Shown piece after piece: positions 1 to 14,200 of a stretch of 64,000 nt of DNA (position 1 is the first letter of the stretch; each line of letters begins with the position of its first letter). A program made the position numbers and the translations under genes. Under the pieces are notes generated by a model. That model ran no database searches, had not been told where the DNA came from, and worked only from the letters and a program-made list of their open reading frames with translations. The stretch is taken from NCBI GenBank assembly GCA_013365325.1, contig JABVXV010000134.1:91428-155427 (forward strand), written 5' to 3'. This stretch comes from Dipetalonema caudispina (taxonomy: Eukaryota > Nematoda > Chromadorea > Rhabditida > Onchocercidae).

Positions 1-430
1 TGATTATTTTGGTTAAAAGTAATTTTGAATTTCAATTTTATCAATTTATCATGTTTTAATATAGTTCTATTTGAAAAAAAAAATACTTAAATTATATCAG
101 AAAAGAGTATTAAAATTAGTAAATAATATGAAATATCATTAGGATCTTTATGACCAATCAATCAACCATCTGTTTCTGTAACCATATGTTTGATGAAAAA
201 ATGTTACCCAAATATTCTCTCATTTTGAATTTTTCCATATGACGAATAATAGAGTTTCTAATATAATTGTGGCTTCGTTCCCATCAAATGTCCTCATTGT
301 TTGTTTTTTTTTTTTTTTTTCAAAAAAAAAAAAAGATTTTCAACTTATTAGTATTCGTTTTATTTCTATGTTTTTTATCTAAAATTCAATTTTTCATCAT
401 AACAATTAGTTAACGGATATAATATTGGAT

Positions 431-558
431 TAACCAATCAATTGAACAATACCATCTTTTGGTAATTTAATATTAACCAATAAATTGAACAATACATTCT
501 TTTGGTAATTTAATATTGCCCAATAAATTGAACAATACCTTTTTTTGGTAATTTAATA
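431..558. repeat. 43-bp tandem repeat, three copies
   Basis: Copies run 431-473, 474-516 and 517-558. Each carries the core CAAT(C/A)AATTGAACAATAC followed by a T-rich segment and TTTGGTAATTTAATA. The copies differ at only a few positions; the third is one base shorter. No coding potential was seen. It is probably a local slippage or unequal-exchange product. Confidence 0.85.
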
Positions 559-1083
559 ATTTTAAACATATAAAGAAAATGTATTTGAAAAAAAAAAAAA
601 AAAAAATCAGTTATGTTTTTATTGTAAAAATAGTATTGCAACGTTTCGATATAAATGGAGATTGGAGTGATAGTGAGAAAAATTTTGAAGCCAATTTTTG
701 TTTGGTCAATTGTAAAAATGATCCAATCATGTAAATTCAAAAAATTTATTCAAATTTTATTACTATCACTATATGAATCTCTTCCATCGTTTGCTACCAT
801 TAATTTATTCCTAGGTATAATTTTACATTAATTCATTTCAACCTGACCTTCAGTTGTTGTAGATCGTTTATAGTAATCCTTTCTTTTTAGATATTCCTTC
901 CCATATTGTATTTCATTTCCATTCATTCTTTTTCATTCTATTCTATTTTTACGCAAATAGTATGAAAGATTGGTATTGCAATGATTTTTCAGCTTTCGAT
1001 ATCTTTTTTGCTAATTCGATTTGTATTGAATATTTTGAAAAGGAAAGAATTGTAGTAATTTTGTAATTTTAAACGAAAAAAGG

Positions 1084-1206
1084 ATGCAAGAAATTGCATA
1101 TATTAAACATTATTATAGTCCAAATATATGTTATGATATTCAACGTAGCAGAAATAGAGATGCTAAACCGGTAGACAAAGCTGATTGCAGAAAAATTCCA
1201 GATTAA
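1084..1206 (+). CDS. Short ORF, 40 codons, doubtful
   Basis: An ATG at 1084 opens 40 sense codons ending in TAA at 1204-1206. The second half is polar and charged, including RSRNRDAKPVDKADC, and has higher GC than its surroundings. No signal peptide, domain or known family is recognised, and no matching splice partner was found. A frame this short is expected by chance many times in a window of this composition. It is listed only because codon content differs locally from the flanks. Confidence 0.1.
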   Translation: MQEIAYIKHYYSPNICYDIQRSRNRDAKPVDKADCRKIPD

Positions 1207-4200
1207 CAAGTTCAATTAATTGTGCACTGTTCACCGATCGGTGTTGATATTCTATCATATTAGTTCTTCCCCATATCAATTTAATAAAAATAAGCAATCT
1301 TTCATATAACTTTTCTATTTTTATCTGTTTTATTTAAAGCACATCTTAGACTAGCCTATTCAATCATTAAAATCTTCACTGATCAAATATGCATACTATT
1401 AATTTACTTGAAATTTTTCAAACCTTCAATATTACATAATAGATATCATAACTATCAATTCTTGAATTTACTGAAAAATTTTCATTTCTAAAATTTGCTA
1501 ACAATTACAATGATTCATATTTATTCTTACGATATAATTTTCGTTTTCATTTTTCTTTTTTTTTTCTTTTTTTCCCTTATTCTATCCCGATATTGCTATC
1601 ATGAAGTACAATAAAAATAGAGTTTTCCAATAAATGATAGAAGAAATATGAAGTACAAAATGCAAGTGGCATTTTCAACTCCACCTTTCAAATTACGATG
1701 AAGAGATTTGCCAGTTTTTGCATCGTTATGTCTTCGTGCTTTCGCCTTCAGCAAAATTATTTCCATTGTCATCTACTACCGTCATCGTCATTCAGATGCT
1801 ACCATATTTTCATCACTTCAACAAAGTAATTGCAGGCAATCGACATAACATCACTGAGTTCATCAAATTTTTCTTGTTTCAATCCAATTTATATAATTTA
1901 TCCAAAAAAAAAAAAAAATTTATCTATCAAATTTTAGTTATTCAGATTAATTTATATGTTAAATTTCAAATTAGCTTATCTTTTATTCTGTTAAGTCGAT
2001 CAATTTATTTAAATGATATTCTTTGAAAAGTCTTGTAATTCCTTATATTAATTATCGTTTCCAAATAACTTTCTCTCCTAAATCATATTTAGGTGCTCAT
2101 TTTTGCTCACTTCATTAAATCCATTTAATTGTTGAAATTGAAATTCTCTCAAGACGAGTTAATTGTTCACAAACGATAAGTTGCAAAAAAGTTGCAATTA
2201 TAGCGATAGGTCATCTCAGAAACTGTCATGAAATGGAATAATAAGTCGCCAAAAATATTTTCGCTTTTTCTATCTTTTCAATATTGCTACATTATACATT
2301 CCAACATATACTTCTTTCATTTTCTTTACCATTCATTTCCATTTTTATATTTTTAAAATTCCAACAGATGGTGCTGAAATTTCAGCATATCAAAAATTGC
2401 TATAAAATTTAGCTCAATTTAATTTAAATAAAATACATCACACCGTTATTTTGCCCGTTTTGCTATTTGAAGTAGAAAGAAAGGATAATATCATATTTTC
2501 ATCCGGTTAAAGATAATCATACCTAGTAATTTATGAAAATGATAAGTTGAGCGAAACGATGTTTAAATTTCTATCTATGCAAAAATTTGATGAGAAACTG
2601 GATTCACATACATTGCTGTACGCAAAATTTAATTTGTTTAGTTTCCTTAAAAGTAAACATAGAAGAATGATCAAATTAAGGTTTCATCAAATTAAACTCT
2701 TATACATGAAACTTTAATATGATCATAAACCTCTTGACCTCTCTTATTTCTTGGAATGTCTAATTTTTAAGCCTTACAAAAAATGATTATTGAAAATTTA
2801 AATATCAATAACATTGCGCAAAATGGAATTACTTTTTTTCAGTAATTGTAAAAATCGGAAAGACAATTGAATGAAATCTGTTCATTTTGTAATTTTATAT
2901 CAAGAATTTTAATTTTCATAGAACAAAAAAAAGTTAAAAAATTTCTAAAGGAGAACGTAAAAAAGGAAAGAAAGTATTGCTTATGCATATGATATTATCA
3001 TTTATCTCTCATACATTTCTGAATAATTTATAATTTAACTATATTAATCTATTAATTTAGTTCAAAGATTTGCTTAAATTTCATCCCATTTAACTAATAT
3101 CAAGTTTTCAAAACTTATAAACTTTCATTAAATTTCAATCATTTTATATCAATCATTTAATTAAACAAAAAAATCATCCTTACTTTCTTCATCAATTGTC
3201 CTTCCTATCTTATAACCTTTATTGGCTGAATACTACAGTATTTATATTATAGCCAATCATTTATGTATTACCAAAATGAGGGTTAGATTTATTTCGTTGT
3301 CATAAATTCATCAGATAGGTAATTATCCACTTATAATTATCCTATTTCATTTGATAGTATAATTAAAAAAAAAAGCAACAACAACAACATTTGCATTGAA
3401 TTATTTAATGTTTGATTATTCATTTGATATTATGAATTTTTTGTTTAATAGAAGATCTATTTCGAATGAAAAATGGATCTTCTTGTATTGTTAGTTTTAG
3501 ATTGGCTTAATTTTAGAACATTAATATGGAAAAGTTTGAGAATTTCATGAGAACTTTTGCAACGATTATAATTTTTTTTTTTTTTTTAATATAATTTAGG
3601 TTAGATTAGTGTGAGAAAAGTGGAAAAAAGAGAAAATATGATTAAATTAATTATATTAGTAATAGTTTATCAAATTTTGATTGTTAAATCACACAGATAT
3701 TTACATTTAAACTATCTTTTCCTTACTCATCGTTACATTTATTTACCGATATAAATAGCATTACCAAATGATAGATTTTTGATTCTTCAATAACAAATTA
3801 GGAATGAATTTTAATCGAAAAAAAAAATGAATATGAATATTTGATTAGTGAAATGGAATAAATTTGAATAGTTAATTCAATTATTCAACCCTTCATGATT
3901 TATTTTAGAATTATCAAAATTATAATTGAATTTTGATTTATCCATTGACTTGAAATAGTTCAACATTTTACTGCAATATAAATTATCGTGTTGAATGGAT
4001 GTTTTGAAATCTAGTTGTTAACTTATTGTTTCATTTTTCATTTTTAGATTTTATCATTTTAATATTCAGTATATCTTTCATTCGTTAATGTTCTTGTCGA
4101 ATTAAGAAAAGTTGAAATTATTCATTATATTTGCTCATTTATTTAATAGTCATATTTACTGAAAAATTTGAATCATACTAATGCATCAGTTTTTCATGAA

Positions 4201-5463
4201 AAACTCAAGTATCTAAAATACGTTACTAAAAATGAATTACTGACTTGGTTTAAATTTTTTAAAATTTTTGTTGTAAAAATAGATGTTTACTTCATTTTAA
4301 AAAATTGCATTCAATTTTAACAAATTGTGGAAATTGGTAAATAGCTTGCATTAGCGCATGTTTCCAATAAAATAGTTTTACCATCCGTGCATGAGAAATA
4401 TCAAATTTGAACTTTTTATTTGTCGTACATTTCCTTCAATTGAGCAATCTTTCCAACAAATTTATCAAGTTTTGTTGTTACCAACGACAAAATTTTTATT
4501 TCAATTTCATTTTTTCTGTTAGCAAATTCAATTCAATTTTTTTTGTTGTGTAATGGTAGCTAAGTTTTATTGTTCTCTTCTCTAAAGCAGAGTTGAATTA
4601 TTAAAATTTCAAATCAGATTAGTTATTGAATTTTAACCCAATTGATACTTCCTCAACGTTCTGCAACGAATGAAAGTTTTATTTCTTACTTGAATGAAAT
4701 TAAATGAAAGAGGTGGAAAAAATTATGGAAGAAAGAATAGGTAGAAAATATCAATATCAGTTTGATTTTAACAAATTTTTTTTTTTTTTTTTTTGAACCA
4801 AAGATCTATTAGATTAACTTTTTTTAAAGGACATTTATTTTCATCCTCTATTCGACACTATTCCAGCCTAAGATAAAAAAAAAAATGTCCTGAAAATATA
4901 TAAAAATTGTAGTATTACTTAATAGCTATGATATCAACCAATCAAAAATTTATAATATTCTTAAAATTGAGGATAGCATTTTTAACGATGATATATGATC
5001 TTCGATCAATGTTTATACATATATTCAAATAACCTCTGATCACTGTAATATTTGCAAAAGTTATTTGCTTTATAAATATTTCAAAATTTCTATCACTTAG
5101 CGATATTGTGCAAATCTTTCAATTCTCACTATTTTTCTCCTCAAAAAAAAAAAGCTCCCGAATAAATTCAACTTTATCTTATTTTAATTTTATTCATATC
5201 TATAAGTTTCGAAAAAAAAAAAAACATTTTTTGTCGATTCATCTAAAATATATTGTTATAATTCTTCGAATAATCCTGCATTTCAAAATTAATGAAATTC
5301 TTCGTTGATCATCTATTTGAAATATAATTAAGTACTATTCGTATAATGGATCAACTATTTTATTATTATTTTTTTCGAAAGTGAATTGTGCCTTCATCAT
5401 ATGACAAATATTTAAGTTAATAGTAATTATATTTCCGTTATTAAGTAATATATTTTATACGAA

Positions 5464-8225
5464 ATGGTGGAACAACCTCAAGTTCGACGATTTTCACCGA
5501 TGTTTATGGAACGTCTACGTGTTTTTGTATGTCTCAACTGATTTCAAGACTTTTAAACAATTTTTTACATATTTAAATTCTAGCAAATGGCTTATATTAT
5601 GATACTATTGATCTTCAATCAGAAGTAAAATTTTAAATTAATTTTTTTTTTTAAAGTCAACAATTATATCTAAAGGTACATTTAGATAAAATTATTCATT
5701 TATCCTGATGAATCCAATTTGGTACTTAATTCATTTCTAATTAAAATTATTCATTTAGTAATATATTAGAAGCACATTGTTAATTTAGCAGCAGATTATA
5801 TCGTTCATTAATAAATATCGTACATTCAGTAGTTCTAATGTATTAATTTTCATCACTTTAGAAATTATTGAAATATAAAAATTAATTATTCACGAAATTT
5901 AAGAAATTATTTGGCATTGCATAATCGATGCCACATATCAGCTAATGGCTATAGTTATCATTGCTGATCGTTTGACCATTGCTTCTTGGATTTTAAATTT
6001 TTAAAATTGAACAGAGAAATAACAATTTTAATGAAAGTCAATATGACAACAATAGTGGTTATACAAATTTTTTGCTATCAGATAACTAAAATCAAATTTC
6101 AATCTTTTTGAAACATCCATTATAGAATTTATCACTTAGCAATACAGTGTTTTACACTAAAATTCCAAGATAATTAAATTCAAACATTTTCAAATCAATA
6201 CCAATTCTTTTGCAGGAAGATCGTCCGACGATAATCCACGGTGAAGCGCAAAAGTCCGTGATACAGTCTATTACGCCTAGCTACAAAAGTACCAGTGAAA
6301 GACAAGTGAATTTTTGTTGTTGTTTTTTTTTTTCTCAACTATCTGTCATCAAAATGTAAATGTCAAATTTCATTTCTTTTCAAATAAAGTTCGAGATTTT
6401 GAACCTTTTATCAAAATATTAATGTAAAAATTGATATTACAGATACAAAAAATGAATTTTGGTTCAGATTTGAATTTACCAGAAGCTGTTGGTGATTATA
6501 AAGTATGTTTTTTCTTTTTTTTTTTTTATGAAATTTATTCTATTTTCATAAAGCAGTAGAGAGAATAAAATGATGGAGAGAAGATGGTTCATGAATTCCA
6601 ATGTATTTCAACGAATTTAATTCAATTTATCAATTTCATGTTAAAAAGTTTTAAAGTTTATAAAGCAATTTTGATTTACAAAAAAAACTTAAATTCATTT
6701 TGTTTTGTATTAGAAACAGTTGTAGGTTGATTTTTAGGTAAAAGAAACGCAGGATCATTTCAAATTACAAATTATTGATCCAAAAGTTACCTCGAATGCA
6801 TCAATACCAGCGCACAGTCGAGAAATTCCACGAATCCAACAGCGAAATTTAGATTTTCCAAGCGAACATAGTAAACGATCTTTCCTGAAATTGGAACCAA
6901 TGCAACAAAGGAAATTGCGGGTATAAAAATTACTAGTATGGAGAACTTCTAATGAATATTTTTTGAGATGAATTAGGGTCAAAGTTCAAGAATGAAAATG
7001 TAACAATATAATAAGCTTTTGACAGATATTTTCATTAAGAAAATTTCCATCTAAATAAATTATTTTAATCTAATAATTTATTTATAACAAAGATACCACT
7101 TTGAACTTCTCCAGTTCAACTTTTTCAACTATCGAGGATAGTATATAATTTATTCAAAACAAATTTAAAATAATGACTAGGATTTTCTAATTTTCAACGC
7201 ATAATGCTATTTTCTTATCATCTTATTGATACCTTGCAAATATAAGTAAAAAAGTATAAGCATTTCTTAATTTTTCGACTAAAATGTTCAGAAATTTTGG
7301 TAAAAAGTGGAAACGTATCCGTAATTGAAAACTTTAATATGTAAGGAGCACTTCGTAAAATTGATTTAAAATTTTTCCAAAATCAAATTTTGAAACTTTC
7401 AGGCTGTTGAAACACGCCCTATAACAACTAGTGCATATTTAACAGAGAGTCTTGATCGACATCGTGATATGGAAGCATCTCGGTTAAAAGATTATTTGAA
7501 AGCACGCGAAAATGATGCTAATAAACCGTGGGATAAGCCTCAATGGCCTGGGCCAAAAGTGTGTGATATTTTCATCAGTTTTGGTACAGCTTAGTACGAG
7601 GAAGTTATATGTGATTAAACTAAATATAATGTTGAAAATTGCAAAAAATTATTCATCTGAAAATGAAAATATTTTACTAATTTCAGGCTACAAAATCAAA
7701 TGATCAATCGCTCAAAGAACTTGATGAAATCAAGAAAGTAAGTATTGATCCATTTTTACATAAATTTTTTTATTAAATTACATTAAATAAATTCAAACAA
7801 CGTTGCAAAAAAAAGAAAACAAAATTAAACCACAAATTTACTACAAAGAATGTGAAACACGAAAATGAAATTCGATAATTTAAAAATTTTGAAAAAAAAA
7901 ATCATCAAATGAACCATTACATTTGACCTTGTCAAAACATGCAGTAATTCACATTTCAATATGTTGCGGAATAAGAATTTACCATGTGACGTATCACAAG
8001 AAATGTATGAAGCAAAGAGCAAAAAAAAAAAAGCCTAGGAGAAGATGATGATGCCCTTGATGATCGAAAATGTCAAATGTTGTAGTACATGTATATTATT
8101 TCCACAATTTGTCCATATCAGTTAATCATCATTTGAAAAATTCCCATCTCGAGTTGCTCAATTTTCAACTTAAAATTCAATGTTAAATTTTTACTTGATT
8201 TCAGACTATCGAAGCTCTTCAGAAG
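5464..8225 (+). CDS. Exons 1-7 of the large plus-strand gene (first N-terminal block)
   Basis: Exons: 5464-5526, 6216-6305, 6443-6502, 6738-6920, 7403-7558, 7687-7737 and the 21-nt microexon 8205-8225. All seven end in phase 0, so they could be skipped in any combination. The start ATG at 5464 is chosen because an in-frame TAA lies just upstream at 5446-5448 and the frame leads into a GTATGT donor. The block encodes about 208 residues, beginning MVEQPQVRRFSPMFMERLRV. Exon 7403-7558 carries VETRPITTSAYL and the Trp/Pro patch KPWDKPQWPGPK. The microexon encodes TIEALQK. No known domain is recognised. An upstream non-coding or trans-spliced leader exon is possible but not visible. Confidence 0.7.
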
Positions 8226-11200
8226 GTAAGATTTCTTTTTTTGTTTTTTTTTTTTTCGATTGAAATTTCTTGATAATTTAAATTTAAGTGTGCGAAATTA
8301 TTCATCCATTTCTATCCTATCTTATGTTTTATTGTCCAATTCTTATAGATTCTTTCTCATAAATAACTTAATAACTGAGTTCTATGCTTACAATTAATTA
8401 CATAAGTACATAATTCCATCGCTTGCCATTGTTACGGAAAGTTGTTGAAAACAGAACGAAACATTTTAAAACATTTTCTAATCCCTAAAAATAATCTGGT
8501 ATATTTGTTATTTTGATTATGAATTTTAAGTTTTAAATTTTCAAATTTTTTGAATTCTAAAACGTAACTTTACTCCTACGAATATCTTTGTAATATTCTA
8601 TTGCATTATGATCTTTCTTTGTGTCAAATTTTATTGTTCTTTTGCTTGTTTTTGTGTTTATTTATCCAAAGTTGGAGCTGAGATTGTAAGGCTTGGTAAG
8701 AGCCAAAAAGTTGACGGAATAGCAATGGAATGTTATTCCAAAAATGTGAGATTTTTATGGAACAACGAAATGAATGAGTGGAATCATAATTGAAATCGGA
8801 AATGAAATTTGGGAATTGCAATTTTCGATGATATGAATGTGTTAACAGTAAAGAATGATTTATTGAAATGCTATTTCTTGGATACTTCCTCGTTATGGAA
8901 TAAATATTGGAATATTGCATGTAAGTTTCATATTTCCTCTTATTTTCTTTCCTAAAAAATTTTAATTTTCATAATGATTTTGTGAATTTTATGAATAATT
9001 TTCAGCTGTATTAATCTAATTTTTAATTACATTGATTTAAGCTTACCCTCAATTATGGAGAAAATTAAAATTTTAGTTAAATTAAGATCGTCGGTTCATC
9101 CACGATTATGTAAATAAACCGATATTTAATTGTATGGATATTTACCAAGACCAAATTTAGGATACCAAAATCATTTTATTTCATTTGGTTATTTGATCGG
9201 AAACCGGGATCTATTTGAAATTTCTCACACTAATTCGATTGATCCATGGGTTATTGAAGAAATTCGGCGAATACTTTATAGGCATAAACATAGAAAATTT
9301 ATAAATGATAGGATAGCATAGATTTGATTTACAGCAACTTGCAAATATGAACTTTATTTGAAATTTGTTGACACAAATACTTCAAGTTTTTTTTTTTTTT
9401 TTCAACAATTTTGGATAGAAAACATTAGGAATGTAAAAGTCAGCATTATGTGTAAATATTTGCATCCACGTAAAGAGATAAAATTTTAAAGGAAATTGAA
9501 TTCAATGATCGAATTACTGGCTTGATAATAAAATGAAAAACTGATCAAAGGACTGAATAATTTATGTATGATAAATTATCGACTAATCCTCAATTCAATT
9601 CTTTATGCTTAAAATTTGATTTCATCGGTTAAATTGACCTCATTTGCTTCGTGTAAAATATTAGGACTTTAGGGAATCCAAAAATATCTTCATCATTTTT
9701 ATCGAGAGGTCATCCCTTTTTTAAATTTCATGTTTCCATTGTTCACTTCTGGATTATCTGAATCTTCTTTCGATTGTTCTCCTCTGTAACGGTAAAGGAA
9801 AATACAAATCATATTGATACTTTTATGAGAAATATAACACTGTAATGTGGTGGTCAACAATTGAACTCTTCGCGAAACTTTTAACCAAAAAAAAAAAAAA
9901 AAAAAAAGAAGAAGAAATACTTACTTTGAATTAATTACTTCATTAATTTGGATTTATTATTTGAGATATATGTGGCATTTGAAGATTATCCATTAATGTT
10001 CCTATAGATTATCTGATAATTTTGATAATTTTAGTCAATCTTTCACTACACCTTTTCATGCTTTATTTTCACATCGATATCTATCAGAAGTAGAGAAAAA
10101 AAAGAAAGACAGTTTGTAATTTTTCTTAACAGTAAAAAAAATTTCATTTCATATTTAGCTAAAAAAACTCTATCAATGTATTCAACTTTACATCTTTATC
10201 ATTAATAATTTTAATCTAATTTTATGATAAAATGCTATATAAATCGTTTAATGATTGATAGGTCAGAAAATAAGTTAGCTGAAATTCTATGATGCCTTCA
10301 TTTCAAATTAATTTTGCATTCTTTGTTGCAGACTTTTTTGACATTTTAACTTGAAAAAAAATTTCAGTCTAATTTTTCATCTGAATAAATTGAAAATTTT
10401 TGAATTACACTTCCGCGTAATATTCTTAGATGTACGTTTAACTTCAATCCATAATAGCATTTAATATATTTAACTTTTTAAATGCCAACTCTGAAATAAT
10501 TTTTTAAAAAAAAAAGAACTAAAAATCCCTTTAAACAAAAAAAAAAAAATGGAATTTGTGATATAATTCCATTGATTCATTATATTCGACAACAAAATTA
10601 AATCGTACCTGTCACTTCAAGTTATTTTTTGTTAACTATCGTCTTCTATTCGTTGAATCTCTCTCTCTCTTTTAAAAAAAGAAAAAAAAAATTTTTTTTT
10701 TTTTTTGTTGGCTCTCTCTTTTTTTTTTTTTTTTTTTTGCTATTATATTTGTTGAAAAATTTTGTTTGCTAAAGCACATCTACGATGAAGGAATGCTTTA
10801 AATGTTGTAATAGCAAGCTTATTGAATAAATTCGAAATGAACGAATGAACGAATGAACGAATGAACGAACGAACTGTCATCAACCTGTTCCCTATGACAA
10901 GTCTCTAATTTCTCATCAATAAAATGTTATATCGTGTATCCGATATGTATTAGTAGATGTCTGTAATGTTTGCATATATCTTGTCGGTATGAATGTGTGC
11001 TGACTTATGTATGACATTGTATTTTTTCAAGGTATTAGCTTAGTTGGTTAGACGCAATTTTATTTTATATGTTACTGTCATTTTGATTGCTGAGGATGAT
11101 GATGATAGCGATAGTGATGATGATAGTGATGATGATTGTGATGGCAAAATATTCTTCTCTTATTTAACATAAGATATTGGAAATAATTATCGAAATTTCT

Positions 11201-14200
11201 CTCTTAATTTTGGAAAATTTTTATTGCTACTATTAATCTGATAATATACGTATTGCTCAATGAATTGGTTGTTATGAGTGGATGTTGCTACCAGTTCGTT
11301 GCAATCAACTGCTTCATGTCACTGTCACATTATGTGTCAACAATTGGAAATGTTAGAAGTAGCACAGCATACAAGTAATTTGTCATTCATTACAAACAAC
11401 AATTATTGTTATTCTTGTAGAATTTTAATACGAAATCTTTAAGAGTGTAAGAATTTTCTGCAATACGATACTATTACTACTGCTATTGCTACTTGTGAAT
11501 TCTGCTATTTATTTTTATCTAAATTATTTCCTATTAATGAATCTGAAAAAAAAAAAAAAAGAAATGAGGACTAAATTTTTGGATAGAAATGCTTGCATTC
11601 ATATCTATCGGTGAATTCTCCTTCTTATCAAAATGTCTAACGAAATAAGCCATCCATCAGATCATGATGATTTCTTCACAGCTGCACCAAATTCAACGAT
11701 TAATCGTACTCAGAGCGCCTGGTCTATAACACATAAGCAACCATCACAATCAGAATTTTCTCAATCCCGAATTCTAGGACATATGGGAGATTCTTACGTA
11801 CAATCTTTGAAATCTGAACCTTCATCATCAACGACATCGTCATATTTTGATGATCGTCGTCCTTATCGTCCTTTACGAACATTTACTCCAGCACCGTATC
11901 GTTCTCCATTTCATACCTCTACCATTTCTTTGCCTGATATCAAAGAAGCTACTACTGAAGAAAATGATAGTAGCTCTACCAGTTCCATGGAATACGATCG
12001 GAAAGATGCTAATTTTCATGATCAAAATATTCGAAAATCTCTAGAACAGGTTGTTTAATAACAAGATTTCAACTGTTTTTCCGGTATCTAACCAATTATC
12101 AGTAATTATCTTGATTTTTAGCTTAGCTAATTTAATCAGCATATTACATATATCGCTTTATTGTTATGCAAATATACACACATACACAATTGATCTAAAT
12201 GAATTATAATCGGATCGTTATGAATTATAAGCTTATAAAATCAATTTATTATTTTCAAAATTTCAAAATGTCATTGTAATAAGAAGTATTCGAAAAGATT
12301 TCAAAAAAAAAAAAATAAAAAATAAAAATTCCAAAAATATCATATTGTCACTGTTCTGTTCCAATGATTGCTCTGTTTAAAATATGTATTGCACACCGAA
12401 TTTCTCTCCATTTTCAAGAGCAGTTAACTCAATTCAAGTTTGCTTGTTTACTTATATCAAGCAGTAAGTCAATTTGAATAAGTACTTGCTGTGATTTCTC
12501 TTTTTTTTCTTTTTCTTTTTTTTTTTTTTCGCTTTTTAAAAGACAAGAATTTTATTTACCATGATTATATAATTCATACGGAATACGACAACTTTGTCAT
12601 TCTTTTGTTTCTTTTTTTTTTCTGCAGTAAATGTATAAATGGATTGAAGTTAGATTAAAATTAAACTGATATGAATTAAATTTGAATTAAGTGAAATTAG
12701 ATTGAATAAATATTTCTTGCTGCTATTCTTACGCAATAATTTTTTTTTTTTCGATACGATTCATTTCTTCATAAAAGAATATAGCCATTTTGCTAAGAAT
12801 ACTACAAGAAATGGATAAAATTTGTAAATTTGTTTATTAAATCATTATTAATACTCATTAAGTATGTATCAAATTAATACTCAAATTATTTTCGTAGATA
12901 CATTTGACAAACTTCTGATTTTGGACTGTCAAATTTGGCAAGTAAATGGTATTTTAATATTAATGCAAATGTTATAGGTGTGATAAATTTCCTAATCAAA
13001 TATCCAATTTAATTTTCAAGATTTCTAACATTTATTGATTCGATATTCAAAAATTTCTTAGCTTGATAATAATTTCAGAATTTGGAACTTGAAAGTAGTA
13101 ATAATCTTATCGCAGTGGATCATCAAGTGATAAAGGAAGATGTGGACACTACTCGACGATATCGTCATCAACAACGGGAGATACCGTGGTCTGCAGATAC
13201 TTGCAAATCTTCCACGGTACGGATTAACATTGTTATAAATTGTTATCGAAATTAAAAAACATTTAATAATTACAATTTCGTCCTTCTTAATTTTCAAGTA
13301 AGTATTTTAAGCCTTTCTTTTTTTTTTTTTTTTTTTTTTTGAAATTTCTGTTGTAGACATTATATCCATCAGAAAGCACTGATATAATCAAAAACTCAAG
13401 TCAAATCTCTCGCTGTATTAACGAAACTCCAAAACCACCGCTATCAATAATTGCGGTTCAAATTACGGATCCAAAGTCAAATCGTCGAATTATTTGTACG
13501 AATCAAAATGAAACGTATCGCAGTAATAAAAACACAACAGTATATTTTAAATTCAAATAATTTTCAAATACTAAATCTTGCCATGGTTAATTGACCCTTA
13601 TTAGTAAGTAATTGATTTCTGGATAATTAATTGCCATGAAAATTTAATTGAGTAGTAACGAATGTCAAGATTATGAGTCATTCAAGAAAACTAAATATCC
13701 TCTAAATAAGCTAAATCAATCCGAATCGGGAATACCATTAATTGCATTTTAATATTTTTTGAAGAAAAAATTGCATTTTTATCTTGGATGCAAAAAATTT
13801 AACGCTCTAAATTTGTACCTATATTAAGTCATTGAAATACTAATCTTAAAATTCAAAACATTGATTCTAATTTTTTTTAGGTTCATGAAATAAATAGTAA
13901 TGTTGACTATCCTTCTGATCAAATTGTTTCATCGCGAAATCCATCCGATACATTAGAATCTCCACGAAGCTATTCGAGTAAACAACCAAAATCGATCCTG
14001 AAACAACGATCAATATCTCTGTTATCGCCATCTTCCTGTAACAACAATGATAATACCGTTGAACGTTACGTTGAAAGAGTTCAAATCAATGACAGTAGTA
14101 GTCATAAGGTATGCAAACATAAAGCTATTAAAGAGTGAAATTTATATGCAAACATAACAGCTATTATCAATTTTTATCGATAGCTGAAATTTAAATCCGT

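Larger units (their letters stand above)
1..5463. other. Gene-poor region upstream of the first gene
   Basis: I see no supported exon chain in this stretch on either strand. It is strongly AT-rich with several A and T runs of 10-20 bases. Open frames here are short, hydrophobic or Lys/Asn/Ile-rich and lack matched splice sites, as expected by chance at this composition. It contains the 43-bp triplicate at 431-558 and one short ORF at 1084-1206, both listed separately. The promoter of the plus-strand gene should lie near the right end, but no specific element can be named. Confidence 0.6.
8226..11632. other. Long intron / upstream region of the internal first exon
   Basis: No exon of the plus-strand gene could be supported here: the phase-0 block ending at 8225 fits directly onto the phase-0 acceptor at 13079. 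The stretch holds an orphan ORF at 9130-9321, A/T runs, an AATGAACG tandem repeat at 10836-10867 and a GAT-rich run near 11094-11143. Its right part would contain the promoter of the alternative first exon at 11633. Confidence 0.5.

Noticed and set aside
1718..2026. 102-codon plus-strand ORF
   Set aside because: Second half is Lys/Phe/Ile from A/T runs; no splice structure or homology recognised.
5108..5308. 66-codon plus-strand ORF just upstream of the first exon
   Set aside because: Phe/Lys/Ile-rich with A-runs translated as Lys; no splice fit to exon 1, which has its own upstream stop.
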